From the IMG/VR virus record IMGVR_UViG_3300034012_000174, positions 1 to 60,510 of that record: a stretch of DNA of 60,510 nt; one strand, given 5' to 3'. The number at the start of each line of letters is the position of its first letter. The stretch's first letter is position 1. Source of the stretch: a virus. The notes beneath the pieces were generated by a model. It saw only the letters and a program-made list of their open reading frames with translations. It ran no database searches and was not told where the DNA came from. Below, piece by piece: positions 7,757 to 16,412 of the stretch. Both the position numbers and the translations under genes were made by a program.

Positions 7757-7921
7757 ATGAAAACCAAGGCTATCCCAATGCACAGCAACCCTGTTAAACA
7801 AATTCCGATTGTTCCAAACAACAACGGATACCCTAACAACGTGCCCAACACGCAGACTGTAAAGACTCGTGGCACTGGTGCTGCAACTAAGGGCACTCAC
7901 TCTAGCAAAAAACTTGCATGA
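7757..7921 (+). CDS. Small protein with TRGTGAATKG motif
   Basis: A 54-residue gene whose ATG follows the upstream stop and whose TGA overlaps the next ATG. The end of the product reads TRGTGAATKGTHSSKKL, a motif I recognise from short genes beside adaptor genes in environmental phages. The middle is Pro/Asn-rich. Function unknown. Confidence 0.7.
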   Translation: MKTKAIPMHSNPVKQIPIVPNNNGYPNNVPNTQTVKTRGTGAATKGTHSSKKLA

Positions 7922-8577
7922 ACTACACTGAACTTACTGCCGCAATCAAGGCTTATTCAGAGAACGACTTCCCCCAAGCGGTGGGAGCGGGTGGGCTTAC
8001 GTCTGCCGAACAGATTGCGCGGTTTGTTCAGCAGGCCGAACAGAGGATTTACAACTCTATTCAGTTTCCTGCTCTACGCAAAAACGTGACCGGTGCTGCG
8101 ACTAGCGGCAACAAGTATTTGGGGGCACCTGTTGACTGGCTGGCGACGTATTCGCTGGCTAGGATTAACACTGATGGCAGTTATGAGTATTTGCTGAACA
8201 AGGATGTGAACTTCATTCGTGAAGCGTTTCCTTATCCTGCTACGTCAGGAGCACCAACTCACTACGCTATTTTTGATGAAAACACTTTCATCTTAGGGCC
8301 AACGCCTGATGCTTCGTACAGCATGGAGTTGCACTACTTCTACTACCCTGAGTCAATTACTACCGCGCAAACTACTTGGTTGGGCAACAACTTTGATTCG
8401 TTGTTGCTTTACGGTTCCTTACTGGAAGCCGCAGCCTATATGAAGTCTGACACGGACGTGGTTAAAAACTATTCTGATCGGTATAACGAAGCCTTTACAA
8501 TGGCTAAACAACTTGGTGATGGCAAAGATCGTCAAGATGCTTATCGTTCTGGTCAAGTTAGGTATCCGGTGAAATAA
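7918..8577 (+). CDS. Putative head-tail adaptor protein
   Basis: 219 residues, ATG overlapping the previous stop (ATGA). It begins with a helix, has AEQIARFVQQAEQRIYNSIQ near residues 30-50, a beta-rich centre (DWLATYSLARINTDGSYEYL) and a C-terminal helical part. The pattern fits the phage adaptor group that sits between portal and tail. With the gene at 6380 it would form the connector layers of a short tail. The exact equivalence to T7 or P22 proteins is uncertain. Confidence 0.65.
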   Translation: MNYTELTAAIKAYSENDFPQAVGAGGLTSAEQIARFVQQAEQRIYNSIQFPALRKNVTGAATSGNKYLGAPVDWLATYSLARINTDGSYEYLLNKDVNFIREAFPYPATSGAPTHYAIFDENTFILGPTPDASYSMELHYFYYPESITTAQTTWLGNNFDSLLLYGSLLEAAAYMKSDTDVVKNYSDRYNEAFTMAKQLGDGKDRQDAYRSGQVRYPVK

Positions 8578-8988
8578 ATGGCGTTCCAAGGAAACTTTAC
8601 CTGCAATTCGTTCAAGGAAGCCTTGTTCAAAGGCGACGTGGACTTTTTGGTGGACACCATCAAGATCGCCCTGTATACCAACTCAGCAACGCTGAATGCG
8701 TCTACCACGGGGTATACCACTTCGGGGGAAGTGACGGCTTCTGGCTACACGGCTGGCGGCAACACCCTTGTTCCGACAGTAACGTTAGGTTCTAATGGAA
8801 CGGCGTATGTTGACTTTGCAGACTCTAGTTGGAATGCGGCCCTTACAGCACGAGGGGCATTGATTTACAAGAATGGCGGCACTGCCATTTGTGTGTTGGA
8901 CTTCGGTTCAGACAAAACATCAACGTCAGTTTTCACTGTTGTGTTCCCTGCAAACAGTGCGGATTCGGCGCTTATCAGGTTGAACTAA
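8578..8988 (+). CDS. Beta-rich virion protein, paralogue-like of 10427 gene
   Basis: 136 residues starting directly after the upstream stop. It contains DTIKIALYTNSATLNAST, a TTSGEVTASGYTAGGNTLV segment and ALIYKNGGTAICVLDFGSD. The same order of features (KMVLAR...S, then ATGGYATGGKNLVP, then VKYAVIRN...LLCFCQL) occurs in the protein at 10427, so the two are probably distant duplicates. Such proteins are common in phage tail or fibre regions; exact role unknown. Confidence 0.7.
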   Translation: MAFQGNFTCNSFKEALFKGDVDFLVDTIKIALYTNSATLNASTTGYTTSGEVTASGYTAGGNTLVPTVTLGSNGTAYVDFADSSWNAALTARGALIYKNGGTAICVLDFGSDKTSTSVFTVVFPANSADSALIRLN

Positions 8989-8997
8989 GGGGAAAGA

Positions 8998-10425
8998 ATG
9001 AGCACAGCGTTAACAGGCATCATAGGCAAAGCCCCAGTAGTGACGGTTTCTAACAATCGTCCGTTGGAAAAAGACCTCTACAAAATGATGTGGGAGCGCC
9101 CTGAGTACCGACATGTGGCTCCGGGTGAAGGTGCGGCATTTGAGTTTATGGAGCAAGCCAAACCTCCTCGTGGTGCATCTGTTATTGACCTTGGCTGCGG
9201 TACAGGCCGAGGCGCACTTAACCTTGCGTTTTTTGGTGGTCTTGATGTCACGATGGTGGACTTTGCAGATAACTGCTTGGACCCCGACATTCGCCCAATG
9301 CTAGAAACCCAAAGCCATGCGTTGCGGTTCAAAGAGCATGACTTGTCACAACCGCTTGGATTTAAAGCCGCCTACGGCTTCTGCACCGATGTGCTAGAGC
9401 ACATTCGACCTCATCACGTAGATCGTGTTCTGGATAACTGCTTAGAGGCATGCCAGCACGTTTTCTTCCAGATTTCGACCCAAGACGACGAGATGGGCAA
9501 GTTGCTTGGGCACAAACTGCATTTGAGTGTTCACCCCTATGAGTGGTGGCTCAAAAAGTTTAATGACCGCAAGTGTCTGATTCATTGGTCTAAAGAGGCT
9601 GACGGGTACGCTTACTTCTATGTGTCTGCTTGGATGTCCGGCAAAGACTTTGTTGACCGTGGAACGCTCAACACGGCAGAAGAAAAGATCAAGGAAAACG
9701 TCAAACACAACGTTGCTTTGGGCTTTCAACAAGTTCAGCCCCATCCGACTAACGACGTAGAAGTAATGATCGTTGGTGGTGGGCCTTCCTTGGCAAACAA
9801 CATTGATGAGATTCGTAGGCTACGTGAGGATGGGGTCAAACTCATCACCATCAACAACGCTTACAAATACTGTCTGGACCACGGCATCACGCCTTCTGCG
9901 ATGGTTATGGTTGATGCTCGGGAGTTCAACAATCGGTTTGTTGACCCAATTGTTCCTGAGTGCAAATACTTTATTGCTTCGCAATGCGACCCAAGTGTCT
10001 TTGCTAAGTTGCCCAAAGAGCAGACTTACATCTGGCACACCAGCGCAGAAATTATCAATGAGATACTAGCGAATCAGTATGAGCGTTGGTATCCTGTACC
10101 CGGTGGTTCGACTGTTTTGCTGCGAACCATCCCGCTCTTTAGAATGTTAGGTTTTAAACGCTTTCACGTTTTTGGCTGCGACTCTTGCTTGGATGGAGAT
10201 AAACATCACGCCTACGAGCAAAAAGAAAACGACGGTCAACCGATAGTTCCGGTAAACGTTGGCGGCAAAATTTTCCAGTGTCACCCTTGGATGGTGTCAC
10301 AGGCGCAAGAGTTCATCGACTTGATCGGGATGTTGGGTGACGAGATCGAGTTAGATGTTCGTGGTGGGTTACTTCGCCACATTTTGGAAACTGGCGCATC
10401 ATGCGCGGATTTAAAGGAGATTTAA
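8998..10425 (+). CDS. SAM methyltransferase fused to MptE-like/DUF115-type domain
   Basis: 475 residues with two domains. Residues about 55-215 are a class I S-adenosylmethionine-dependent methyltransferase: motif I VIDLGCGTGRG (62-72), then the acidic TMVDFADN and CTDVLEHI. Residues about 250-470 contain VMIVGGGPSLANNIDEI, AMVMVDAREFN and FHVFGCDS, matching the 6-hydroxymethylpterin pyrophosphokinase MptE-like (DUF115) group, related to proteins linked to motility and surface glycosylation. In a tail-gene setting it may modify a fibre, a cell-surface sugar or another small molecule. The domain families are recognised; substrate and role are inference. Confidence 0.8.
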   Translation: MSTALTGIIGKAPVVTVSNNRPLEKDLYKMMWERPEYRHVAPGEGAAFEFMEQAKPPRGASVIDLGCGTGRGALNLAFFGGLDVTMVDFADNCLDPDIRPMLETQSHALRFKEHDLSQPLGFKAAYGFCTDVLEHIRPHHVDRVLDNCLEACQHVFFQISTQDDEMGKLLGHKLHLSVHPYEWWLKKFNDRKCLIHWSKEADGYAYFYVSAWMSGKDFVDRGTLNTAEEKIKENVKHNVALGFQQVQPHPTNDVEVMIVGGGPSLANNIDEIRRLREDGVKLITINNAYKYCLDHGITPSAMVMVDAREFNNRFVDPIVPECKYFIASQCDPSVFAKLPKEQTYIWHTSAEIINEILANQYERWYPVPGGSTVLLRTIPLFRMLGFKRFHVFGCDSCLDGDKHHAYEQKENDGQPIVPVNVGGKIFQCHPWMVSQAQEFIDLIGMLGDEIELDVRGGLLRHILETGASCADLKEI

Positions 10426-10426
10426 A

Positions 10427-10885
10427 ATGGCTGCATCTGCGTGGCAACTTTACAACCAAGCCAAAAAGTACATCGGTAACGGTACGATTACTCTAGGCGC
10501 GGGCGTATTTAAAATGGTTCTAGCCCGTTCGGCTAGTAACGCATCAACTTTTACGATTAGTACTTATGCTTCGTTGACCAACGAAATTTCTGCAACTGGT
10601 GGCTACGCTACTGGGGGTAAAAATCTTGTTCCGGCAACTGGCATTTGGACGGTTGGTGCTTCGGCTAAACAACAGAAATTTACCTACTCTACTATCGGTC
10701 TGACTTTTACGGCTTCTGGCGCTCCTCTCACTAACGTGAAGTACGCTGTAATTCGTAATTCGACTGGTGCTGGCGCGGGCAAACTTCTGTGCTTCTGCCA
10801 ACTATCGTCTTCACAGTTCACTGTGACTTCTCCCAATACTTTGACGATCCTGCCTGCTGCTACTGGCGTGTTCACTCTTACTTAA
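10427..10885 (+). CDS. Beta-rich virion protein, paralogue-like of 8578 gene
   Basis: 152 residues, with AAAGGAG before its ATG. It shares feature order and the YATGGKNLVP signature with the 136-residue protein at 8578, on the other side of the methyltransferase fusion. No enzymatic motif is visible. It likely forms a small trimeric or ring component of the tail or fibre base. Confidence 0.7.
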   Translation: MAASAWQLYNQAKKYIGNGTITLGAGVFKMVLARSASNASTFTISTYASLTNEISATGGYATGGKNLVPATGIWTVGASAKQQKFTYSTIGLTFTASGAPLTNVKYAVIRNSTGAGAGKLLCFCQLSSSQFTVTSPNTLTILPAATGVFTLT

Positions 10886-10895
10886 TAGGTGAACC

Positions 10896-12008
10896 GTGGC
10901 TAGTGGTTGGGGTACAGGCGCTTGGGGCGGAGGCGAATGGGGCCTCGGCGGAGCCATTACTCCGGGCACTGGTGCCATTGGCATTGGTCAAGGATGGGGT
11001 GTAGGTGGTTGGGGTGAACAGGCTTGGGGCGGCTTATCCGCTCCAATTGTCGTTGATGAAACGGTAATCATTCCAGCGACAGGGTCGTTGACTGTACAAG
11101 GTGTAGCACCTGAACTTTCTCTCCAAACGTTCATTACACCGGCTACAGGAGCAGTAAACGTTGTTGGCATTGCGCCATCGACGTTGATAGACACGATTGT
11201 TACGCCGAATGGAGGTGCAGTACTTGTTGGTTCGGCCCCAGCAGTAGTTGTATCTGGGACGATTATTGAAACTCAAGCCGGTGCGGTTGTCACCCAAGGC
11301 ATAGCGCCAGAAGTCAGACTTGACTTCTTTATCACCCCGGCGGTGGGTTCAGTATCTGTTGACGGTGCAGCCCCTATAATCATTAGGGAACATGTAGCAA
11401 TACCTAATGCAGGTGTCGTGACCGTAACAGGGCATGCGCCAACATTAGTGAGAGAGACGGTGGTAACGCCGTCCGGTGGTGCGATACTTATTGGGTCTGC
11501 ACCAAGTGTTGTGGTTGGTGGTACGGTTATCACACCTGATGTAGGTGCAGCCGTACTAACTGGTGTTGCACCAGTAGCAGTATCCGGAACAGTGATTGTT
11601 CCGCCAACGGGAAGTATTGATGTTGTTGGATACCCAGTAACGGTATTTAGAAACATTGACATATTCCCAGCAGCAGGAGCGGTGACAATAGCCGCAAACG
11701 AGCCTGTCATTGTGCAGGACACTCGTATTACCCCTGCTGTTGGAGCAGTAACGGCGACAGGAGCCGCGCCCACGGTGCTAGATGGAAGGGTTGCATTCCC
11801 ATCCACGGCGGCGTTAAGTCTTGTAGGAGGAACCCCGGTTGTTTCGCAGTCTCGGGTGATTACTCCTCCGAGAGGGCAACTAACTTTGGTAGGTGGCACG
11901 GTAACCATTCAAAATCCGAATTGGATACCGATCAACGATGGACAAACACCGGGGTGGAGTGTTATAAACGATAACCAAACCCCGAATTGGGTCGCAGTTG
12001 CGGCATAG
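10896..12008 (+). CDS. Tail fibre-like protein with about 13 tandem 22-residue repeats
   Basis: 370 residues from a GTG at 10896 (AGGTGA upstream). Residues 1-48 are Trp/Gly-rich (GWGTGAWGGGEWG). Residues about 50-340 are near-perfect tandem units of 22-23 residues with consensus I-TP--GAV-V-G-APxV, such as FITPATGAVNVVGIAPSTLI; the regular spacing suggests a beta-solenoid or stacked beta shaft. The end, NWIPINDGQTPGW then NWVAVAA, is a repeat-like cap. Two similar units also end the protein at 19535. Confidence 0.75.
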   Translation: MASGWGTGAWGGGEWGLGGAITPGTGAIGIGQGWGVGGWGEQAWGGLSAPIVVDETVIIPATGSLTVQGVAPELSLQTFITPATGAVNVVGIAPSTLIDTIVTPNGGAVLVGSAPAVVVSGTIIETQAGAVVTQGIAPEVRLDFFITPAVGSVSVDGAAPIIIREHVAIPNAGVVTVTGHAPTLVRETVVTPSGGAILIGSAPSVVVGGTVITPDVGAAVLTGVAPVAVSGTVIVPPTGSIDVVGYPVTVFRNIDIFPAAGAVTIAANEPVIVQDTRITPAVGAVTATGAAPTVLDGRVAFPSTAALSLVGGTPVVSQSRVITPPRGQLTLVGGTVTIQNPNWIPINDGQTPGWSVINDNQTPNWVAVAA

Positions 12009-12017
12009 GAGTATTAA

Positions 12018-13007
12018 ATGACGATCAATCGTACAACCCTTTTGGACCTTCCTCTTCCAGTCACGGGGACTGAGTCGGGAGTTTGGGGTGACATTACAAA
12101 CAATGGTCTAAGTCAATACCTCGATATTGCAATTGCAGGCCGGACGGCGCTAACAAGTTCTGACTTTACAGGTGGTGCGCTTACTCTTTCCCTGACCGAA
12201 GGCGATGCTTCGGCAACCAACATTGCTGCGGCAAGCGCCCAGTACGGCACAATCTACGTTTCTTCGTTAGCGGCTAACTCTACGATTACAGCCCCGGCTT
12301 CTAACCGTGCTTATCGGGTTGTCAACGCTGACGCAACATACACTCTAACAATTAAAGCCGCAGGCCAAGCGGGAATAACTTTTCCTATAGGTACTTCGGG
12401 TATTGTGGTATTCAACGGCACAGACTATGTGCTGCTTGGTACTTATGCTCCAGTCTTTAACGTAGATAATCTCAAACTTGATGGCAACACCATCTCGTCA
12501 ACCAACAGCAACGGAAATATCACTCTTGCTCCTAACGGCTCAGGTCGTGTTGAGGTAGCAGGTACAAGTTCCAACGCTGGTGGCATTAACCTTTACGAAG
12601 ATACTGACAACGGCACTAACAAGGCGCTGCTCACTGCCCCTGCGGCTTTGGGTTCAGACATCACGGTGACCTTGCCGGATATAACTTCAACTCTTGGGTT
12701 TAGGAATATCCCGCCGGTAGGAACCAAAACGGGTTCATACACGCTGGCTGTAACTGATGTTGGTGAGTACGTTCAAGTTGGTTCTGGTGGCTCAATCACA
12801 ATCCCAGACGCTACGTTTGCTGAAGGTGATGCTGTTTCAATCTTCAACAACACGTCTGGCGACATCACGATCACTTGCTCGATCACCACGGCGTACATTG
12901 CGGGCACAAATACTGATAAAGCGACGGTCACTCTAGCAACTCGGGGTGTAGCAACGGTGTTGTTCATTTCTGGGACCGTCTGCGTCATTACAGGAAATGT
13001 GAGTTAA
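12018..13007 (+). CDS. Tail fibre/spike-type structural protein
   Basis: 329 residues with AGGAGTATTAA before the ATG. The N-terminal motif LPLPVTGTESGVWGDITNNG is typical of a phage tail protein family found in fibre regions. A central segment (NTISSTNSNGNITLAPNGSG) is a common fibre repeat, followed by TSSNAGGINLYEDTDNGTNK, and the C-terminal third is beta-rich. Probably the fibre or collar part onto which the adhesin made by the next gene assembles. Confidence 0.75.
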   Translation: MTINRTTLLDLPLPVTGTESGVWGDITNNGLSQYLDIAIAGRTALTSSDFTGGALTLSLTEGDASATNIAAASAQYGTIYVSSLAANSTITAPASNRAYRVVNADATYTLTIKAAGQAGITFPIGTSGIVVFNGTDYVLLGTYAPVFNVDNLKLDGNTISSTNSNGNITLAPNGSGRVEVAGTSSNAGGINLYEDTDNGTNKALLTAPAALGSDITVTLPDITSTLGFRNIPPVGTKTGSYTLAVTDVGEYVQVGSGGSITIPDATFAEGDAVSIFNNTSGDITITCSITTAYIAGTNTDKATVTLATRGVATVLFISGTVCVITGNVS

Positions 13008-13010
13008 GCC

Positions 13011-15641
13011 ATGACCGGAATCTTTCAGATTCTCCTTGCGAGCGGCTCTAAAACCGTTCTGGCTGACTTCCTTGTTATTGCTGGAGGTGGGGGTGGTGCT
13101 TACAGCCGAGCAGGGGGTGGTGGTGGCGGTGGCTATCGTACTAGTGCTGGCACTTCTGGCGGTGGCGCTAGTGCTGAATCGGCGTTATCACTTAACACTG
13201 GGGTTGCTTACACTGTTACTGTCGGCGCCGGAGGAACTGGCGGAACTGTAACGGGTTCGGACACCACTAGCGGATCAAATTCTGTTTTAAGCACAGTCAC
13301 TTCAACTGGTGGTGGCAAGGGTGGTATGGGGGCCAATGTTTCTTACCCTGCTGCTACTGGTGGATCAGGCGGTGGTGCTGGAAATATTAGAATGATTAAC
13401 ACCGCTGGTGCCGCTGGAACTTCTAATCAGGGTTATGCCGGTGGCGCATCAAATGCGTCTGGTGGTGATGAAGAAGGCGGTGGCGGCGGTGGCGGTGCTG
13501 GTGGAACAGGCGGGAACGCTACAGTAAATTCCAACGGTGGAAACGGTGGGTCAGGAGTTTCGTCTTCTATTACTGGTTCGTCAGTAGGAAGGGGTGGTGG
13601 CGGCGGCGGCGGTGGCGGAAAATCTACAGCCGGTGGTAGCGCTACAGATGGTGGCGGTGCTGGGGGCACAAACAACGTAGATAACGCTGTTGCTGGAACT
13701 GCAAACACAGGTGGTGGAGGCGGTGGAGGCGGTGACAATAGAAACGGTAAAAACGGCGGCTCCGGTGTCGTAATCATCAAAATCCCATCGACGCACTACG
13801 CATCATTCTCATCTGGTGTAACTTCATCGCTTTCCACATCTGTTGCTGGTTTCAACGTCTATACCGTTACTGCAACTTCTACGACTTCTGAAACAGTGAC
13901 CTTCTTTGAAGGCGCACCTGTTGACTTCCTCGTTATTGCTGGAGGGGGTAGTGGGGCGGGCAACTTTTTGAACGGTGCAGGTACGGGGGGCGGGGGTGCC
14001 GGAGGCTATCGTACTTCTGCTGGTACAAGTGGGGAGGGTTCTTCTGCTGAAAGCAAACTAGGGCTTGTATTTGGCACTGCTTACACTGTAACTGTTGGTG
14101 CAGGAGGTGCAACTCCATCGCTTGGTACTAATGGAAATGCAGGTTCTAACTCTGTATTTTCTACTATTACTTCCACTGGTGGCGGCTTTGGTTCCTACGC
14201 CAATACTTCTTCCGGAGGCTCAGGTGGTTCGGGTGGAGGTTCTGGACGAAATGTTGGTGGGCAAGTTGGTGGTGCTGGGACTGCTCTTCAGGGGTATGCT
14301 GGCGGTACAGGTTACGATGGTGTTCCTTTTCGTGGCGGTGGCGGTGGTGGAGCAAACGAACTAGGAGCCGCAGGTGTTACTTCTGGAAATGGTGGTGCTG
14401 GGCTTGCGTCCACTATTACAGGCTCGTCTGTTACCCGTGGTGGTGGCGGTGGCGGCGGCGTGTATGGAAGCACTGTGTATTCTGGCGGCTCAGGCGGATC
14501 GGGCGGCGGTGGCGCTGGCGGTGCGAGTGGTTCTTCTGCCGCTGCTGGGACTGCTGGGACAGTTAATACTGGTGGCGGTGGCGGTGGTGGTGGGTCTAAC
14601 AACTCTGTAGGGTACGCAGGCGGCGCAGGCGGCTCTGGCATTGTCATCATTAAAGTACCTGACAACGTAACCGCAACATTCTCTGGTGGCGTTACATCTA
14701 GCCTGTCCACATCTGTATCTGGGTTCAACATCTACTCTGTAACTGCTACGTCTACTACATCTGAGACTGTGACGTTTGTGCGGAAAGAAACATTTAATGC
14801 TGACTATCTAGTGATTGCTGGCGGTGCTGGTGGTGGTTCTAATCGGACTACAAACTCTGGTGGTGGAGGTGGTGCTGGTGGGTATAGGGAATTAACTTCT
14901 CAAACTCTAGTCACTTTAACAACTTACACGGTTACTGTTGGCGCTGGTGGTAACGGTTCATCTAGCGGCGGAACTCCGGGTGCGTCTGGTTCAAATTCTG
15001 TACTAAGCACAACTACATCTGCTGGTGGTGGCGGTGGGGGAGATAGTGCGACTACCGCAACAGGTGTTGCTGGAGGTTCTGGCGGTGGTGGTGGCGCTGG
15101 TTCAAGTAGTAGTGCTGGTGGTTCTGGAAATACTCCAACGCAATCCCCATCACAAGGTAACAATGGGGGCAACGGAGATTACAATTCCCCTGCTTATGCA
15201 GGTGGCGGAGGTGGTGGTGCCGGTGCAGTAGGGTCAAACGCTACAAGCACAACTGGCGGTAATGGTGGTGCTGGAACAGCCTCATCTATCACGGGTTCTT
15301 CTGTTACACGAGGAGGTGGTGGAGGTGGTGGTGCTGGCGGGTCTTCTACGGCAGGTACTGGAGGTGCAGGTGGTGGTGGTAATGGCGCAAACAACGTAGG
15401 TCAAGCCGCAAACGGTACTGCAAATACTGGCGGCGGTGGTGGGGGCCAAGGTTACGGTGGTAATGGAAATAAAAATGGTGGTAACGGCGGTTCAGGCGTA
15501 GTCATCATCAAGATACCAGATACCCGCACGGCTACTTTTTCAGGTGGTGTAACTTCATCTCTATCTACGGCTGTATCAGGGTTTAAGATTTACACCGTGA
15601 CCGCTACATCGACAACCAGCGAGACTGTAACTTTTAGTTAA
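13011..15641 (+). CDS. Giant glycine-rich tail adhesin with three tandem modules
   Basis: 876 residues made of three homologous modules of about 285 residues (about 20-300, 305-590 and 600-876). Each opens with DFLVIAGGG or DYLVIAGGA, holds many poly-Gly tracts (for example RGGGGGGGGGKS), and ends with VVIIKIP and SSLSTSV.GF. .YTVTATSTTSETVTF. Glycine-rich receptor-binding tips of this sort (polyglycine II helices in phage S16 gp38) contact host surface receptors. Tandem triplication is unusual. The reverse strand shows long Pro-rich open frames here, which are shadows of the Gly codons. Confidence 0.8.
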   Translation: MTGIFQILLASGSKTVLADFLVIAGGGGGAYSRAGGGGGGGYRTSAGTSGGGASAESALSLNTGVAYTVTVGAGGTGGTVTGSDTTSGSNSVLSTVTSTGGGKGGMGANVSYPAATGGSGGGAGNIRMINTAGAAGTSNQGYAGGASNASGGDEEGGGGGGGAGGTGGNATVNSNGGNGGSGVSSSITGSSVGRGGGGGGGGGKSTAGGSATDGGGAGGTNNVDNAVAGTANTGGGGGGGGDNRNGKNGGSGVVIIKIPSTHYASFSSGVTSSLSTSVAGFNVYTVTATSTTSETVTFFEGAPVDFLVIAGGGSGAGNFLNGAGTGGGGAGGYRTSAGTSGEGSSAESKLGLVFGTAYTVTVGAGGATPSLGTNGNAGSNSVFSTITSTGGGFGSYANTSSGGSGGSGGGSGRNVGGQVGGAGTALQGYAGGTGYDGVPFRGGGGGGANELGAAGVTSGNGGAGLASTITGSSVTRGGGGGGGVYGSTVYSGGSGGSGGGGAGGASGSSAAAGTAGTVNTGGGGGGGGSNNSVGYAGGAGGSGIVIIKVPDNVTATFSGGVTSSLSTSVSGFNIYSVTATSTTSETVTFVRKETFNADYLVIAGGAGGGSNRTTNSGGGGGAGGYRELTSQTLVTLTTYTVTVGAGGNGSSSGGTPGASGSNSVLSTTTSAGGGGGGDSATTATGVAGGSGGGGGAGSSSSAGGSGNTPTQSPSQGNNGGNGDYNSPAYAGGGGGGAGAVGSNATSTTGGNGGAGTASSITGSSVTRGGGGGGGAGGSSTAGTGGAGGGGNGANNVGQAANGTANTGGGGGGQGYGGNGNKNGGNGGSGVVIIKIPDTRTATFSGGVTSSLSTAVSGFKIYTVTATSTTSETVTFS

Positions 15642-15650
15642 GGAGAACAC

Positions 15651-16049
15651 ATGGCACACTTTGCAAAACTTGATGCAAACAACGTCGTAATCTTTGTCAC
15701 GGTGGGTCGTGATGAGGATGACGGCAAAGAAGCGCAACTCAATGCTCGGACGGGGGATGTTTACAAGCAGACTTCGTACAACACTCGTGGCGGCGTTCAC
15801 TACGACCCCAACACTGGCGAGCCTAGCGCAGACCAGACCAAAGCACTTCGCAAGAATTACGCAGGTCTCGGTTACACCTACGACGCAAGTCGGGATGCTT
15901 TCATTCCCCCCAAGCCTTACAACTCTTGGGTGCTCAATGAGACCACTTGCCTGTGGGACGCCCCGGTTCCGTACCCCACGGACGGTAAGCGTTACATGTG
16001 GGATGAAGCCACGACTTCGTGGGTCGAGCAGGAAGAGGTGGCTGCGTGA
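15651..16049 (+). CDS. Putative tail fibre accessory/assembly protein
   Basis: 132 residues, AAGGAGAACAC before the ATG. The motifs RKNYAGLGYTYDASRDAFIP, SWVLNETTCLWDAPVPYP and YMWDEATTSWVE match small proteins that follow fibre genes in many cyanophages and other environmental phages. Position right after the adhesin fits a fibre chaperone or tip protein. Function not demonstrated for this family as far as I know. Confidence 0.75.
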   Translation: MAHFAKLDANNVVIFVTVGRDEDDGKEAQLNARTGDVYKQTSYNTRGGVHYDPNTGEPSADQTKALRKNYAGLGYTYDASRDAFIPPKPYNSWVLNETTCLWDAPVPYPTDGKRYMWDEATTSWVEQEEVAA

Positions 16050-16243
16050 AACTCATCAAACTGACCAACGCTACCAAGGGTCGTATTGGTGAAGGGCTTA
16101 TCCTCAACACCGATCTGATTATTTCTTTCTTTGAGCATAAGCAAGAAGATGGAACCAAAGTCACTGCGGCTTTTGGTATGAATGGCAATTCGTGGGAAGT
16201 CTCTGAGACCATCGACGAAATTGCGGAGCAAATAAATGGCTGA
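16046..16243 (+). CDS. Small protein, unknown
   Basis: 65 residues from a GTG at 16046 that overlaps the previous stop (GTGA). The sequence starts MKLIKLTNATKGRIGEGLIL and looks like a small beta-barrel-type fold, similar to phage proteins with a 'N-I-T-I-F-E' strand pattern. It also overlaps the next ATG by eight bases. Function unknown. Confidence 0.7.
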   Translation: MKLIKLTNATKGRIGEGLILNTDLIISFFEHKQEDGTKVTAAFGMNGNSWEVSETIDEIAEQING

Positions 16244-16412
16244 AAAATGGATTCAGAAAGCCATTAAAAAACCCGGTGCCCTAAAGAAGGCACTGGGTGT
16301 TGCCAAAGACAAGCCTATTCCAGCCAAAAAACTGGCTAAAGCAGCAAAAGCCCCGGGCAAACTGGGGCAACGTGCAAGGCTTGCACAAACGTTGAAAGGA
16401 CTAAAGAAATGA
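16236..16412 (+). CDS. Small conserved basic protein (MAEKWIQ.AIKKPGAL type)
   Basis: A 58-residue gene, overlapping neighbours at both ends. It begins MAEKWIQKAIKKPGALKKAL and ends GKLGQRARLAQTLKGLKK. I recognise this short basic protein as recurrent in environmental phages, usually just before lysis genes. It is mainly a positively charged helix. Function unknown. Confidence 0.75.
   Translation: MAEKWIQKAIKKPGALKKALGVAKDKPIPAKKLAKAAKAPGKLGQRARLAQTLKGLKK

Noticed and set aside
13433-15394. Long Pro-rich open frames on the minus strand across the adhesin gene
   Set aside because: They are the reverse complement of poly-Gly codons (GGN read as NCC); no ribosome sites, and the plus-strand gene fully explains the sequence.
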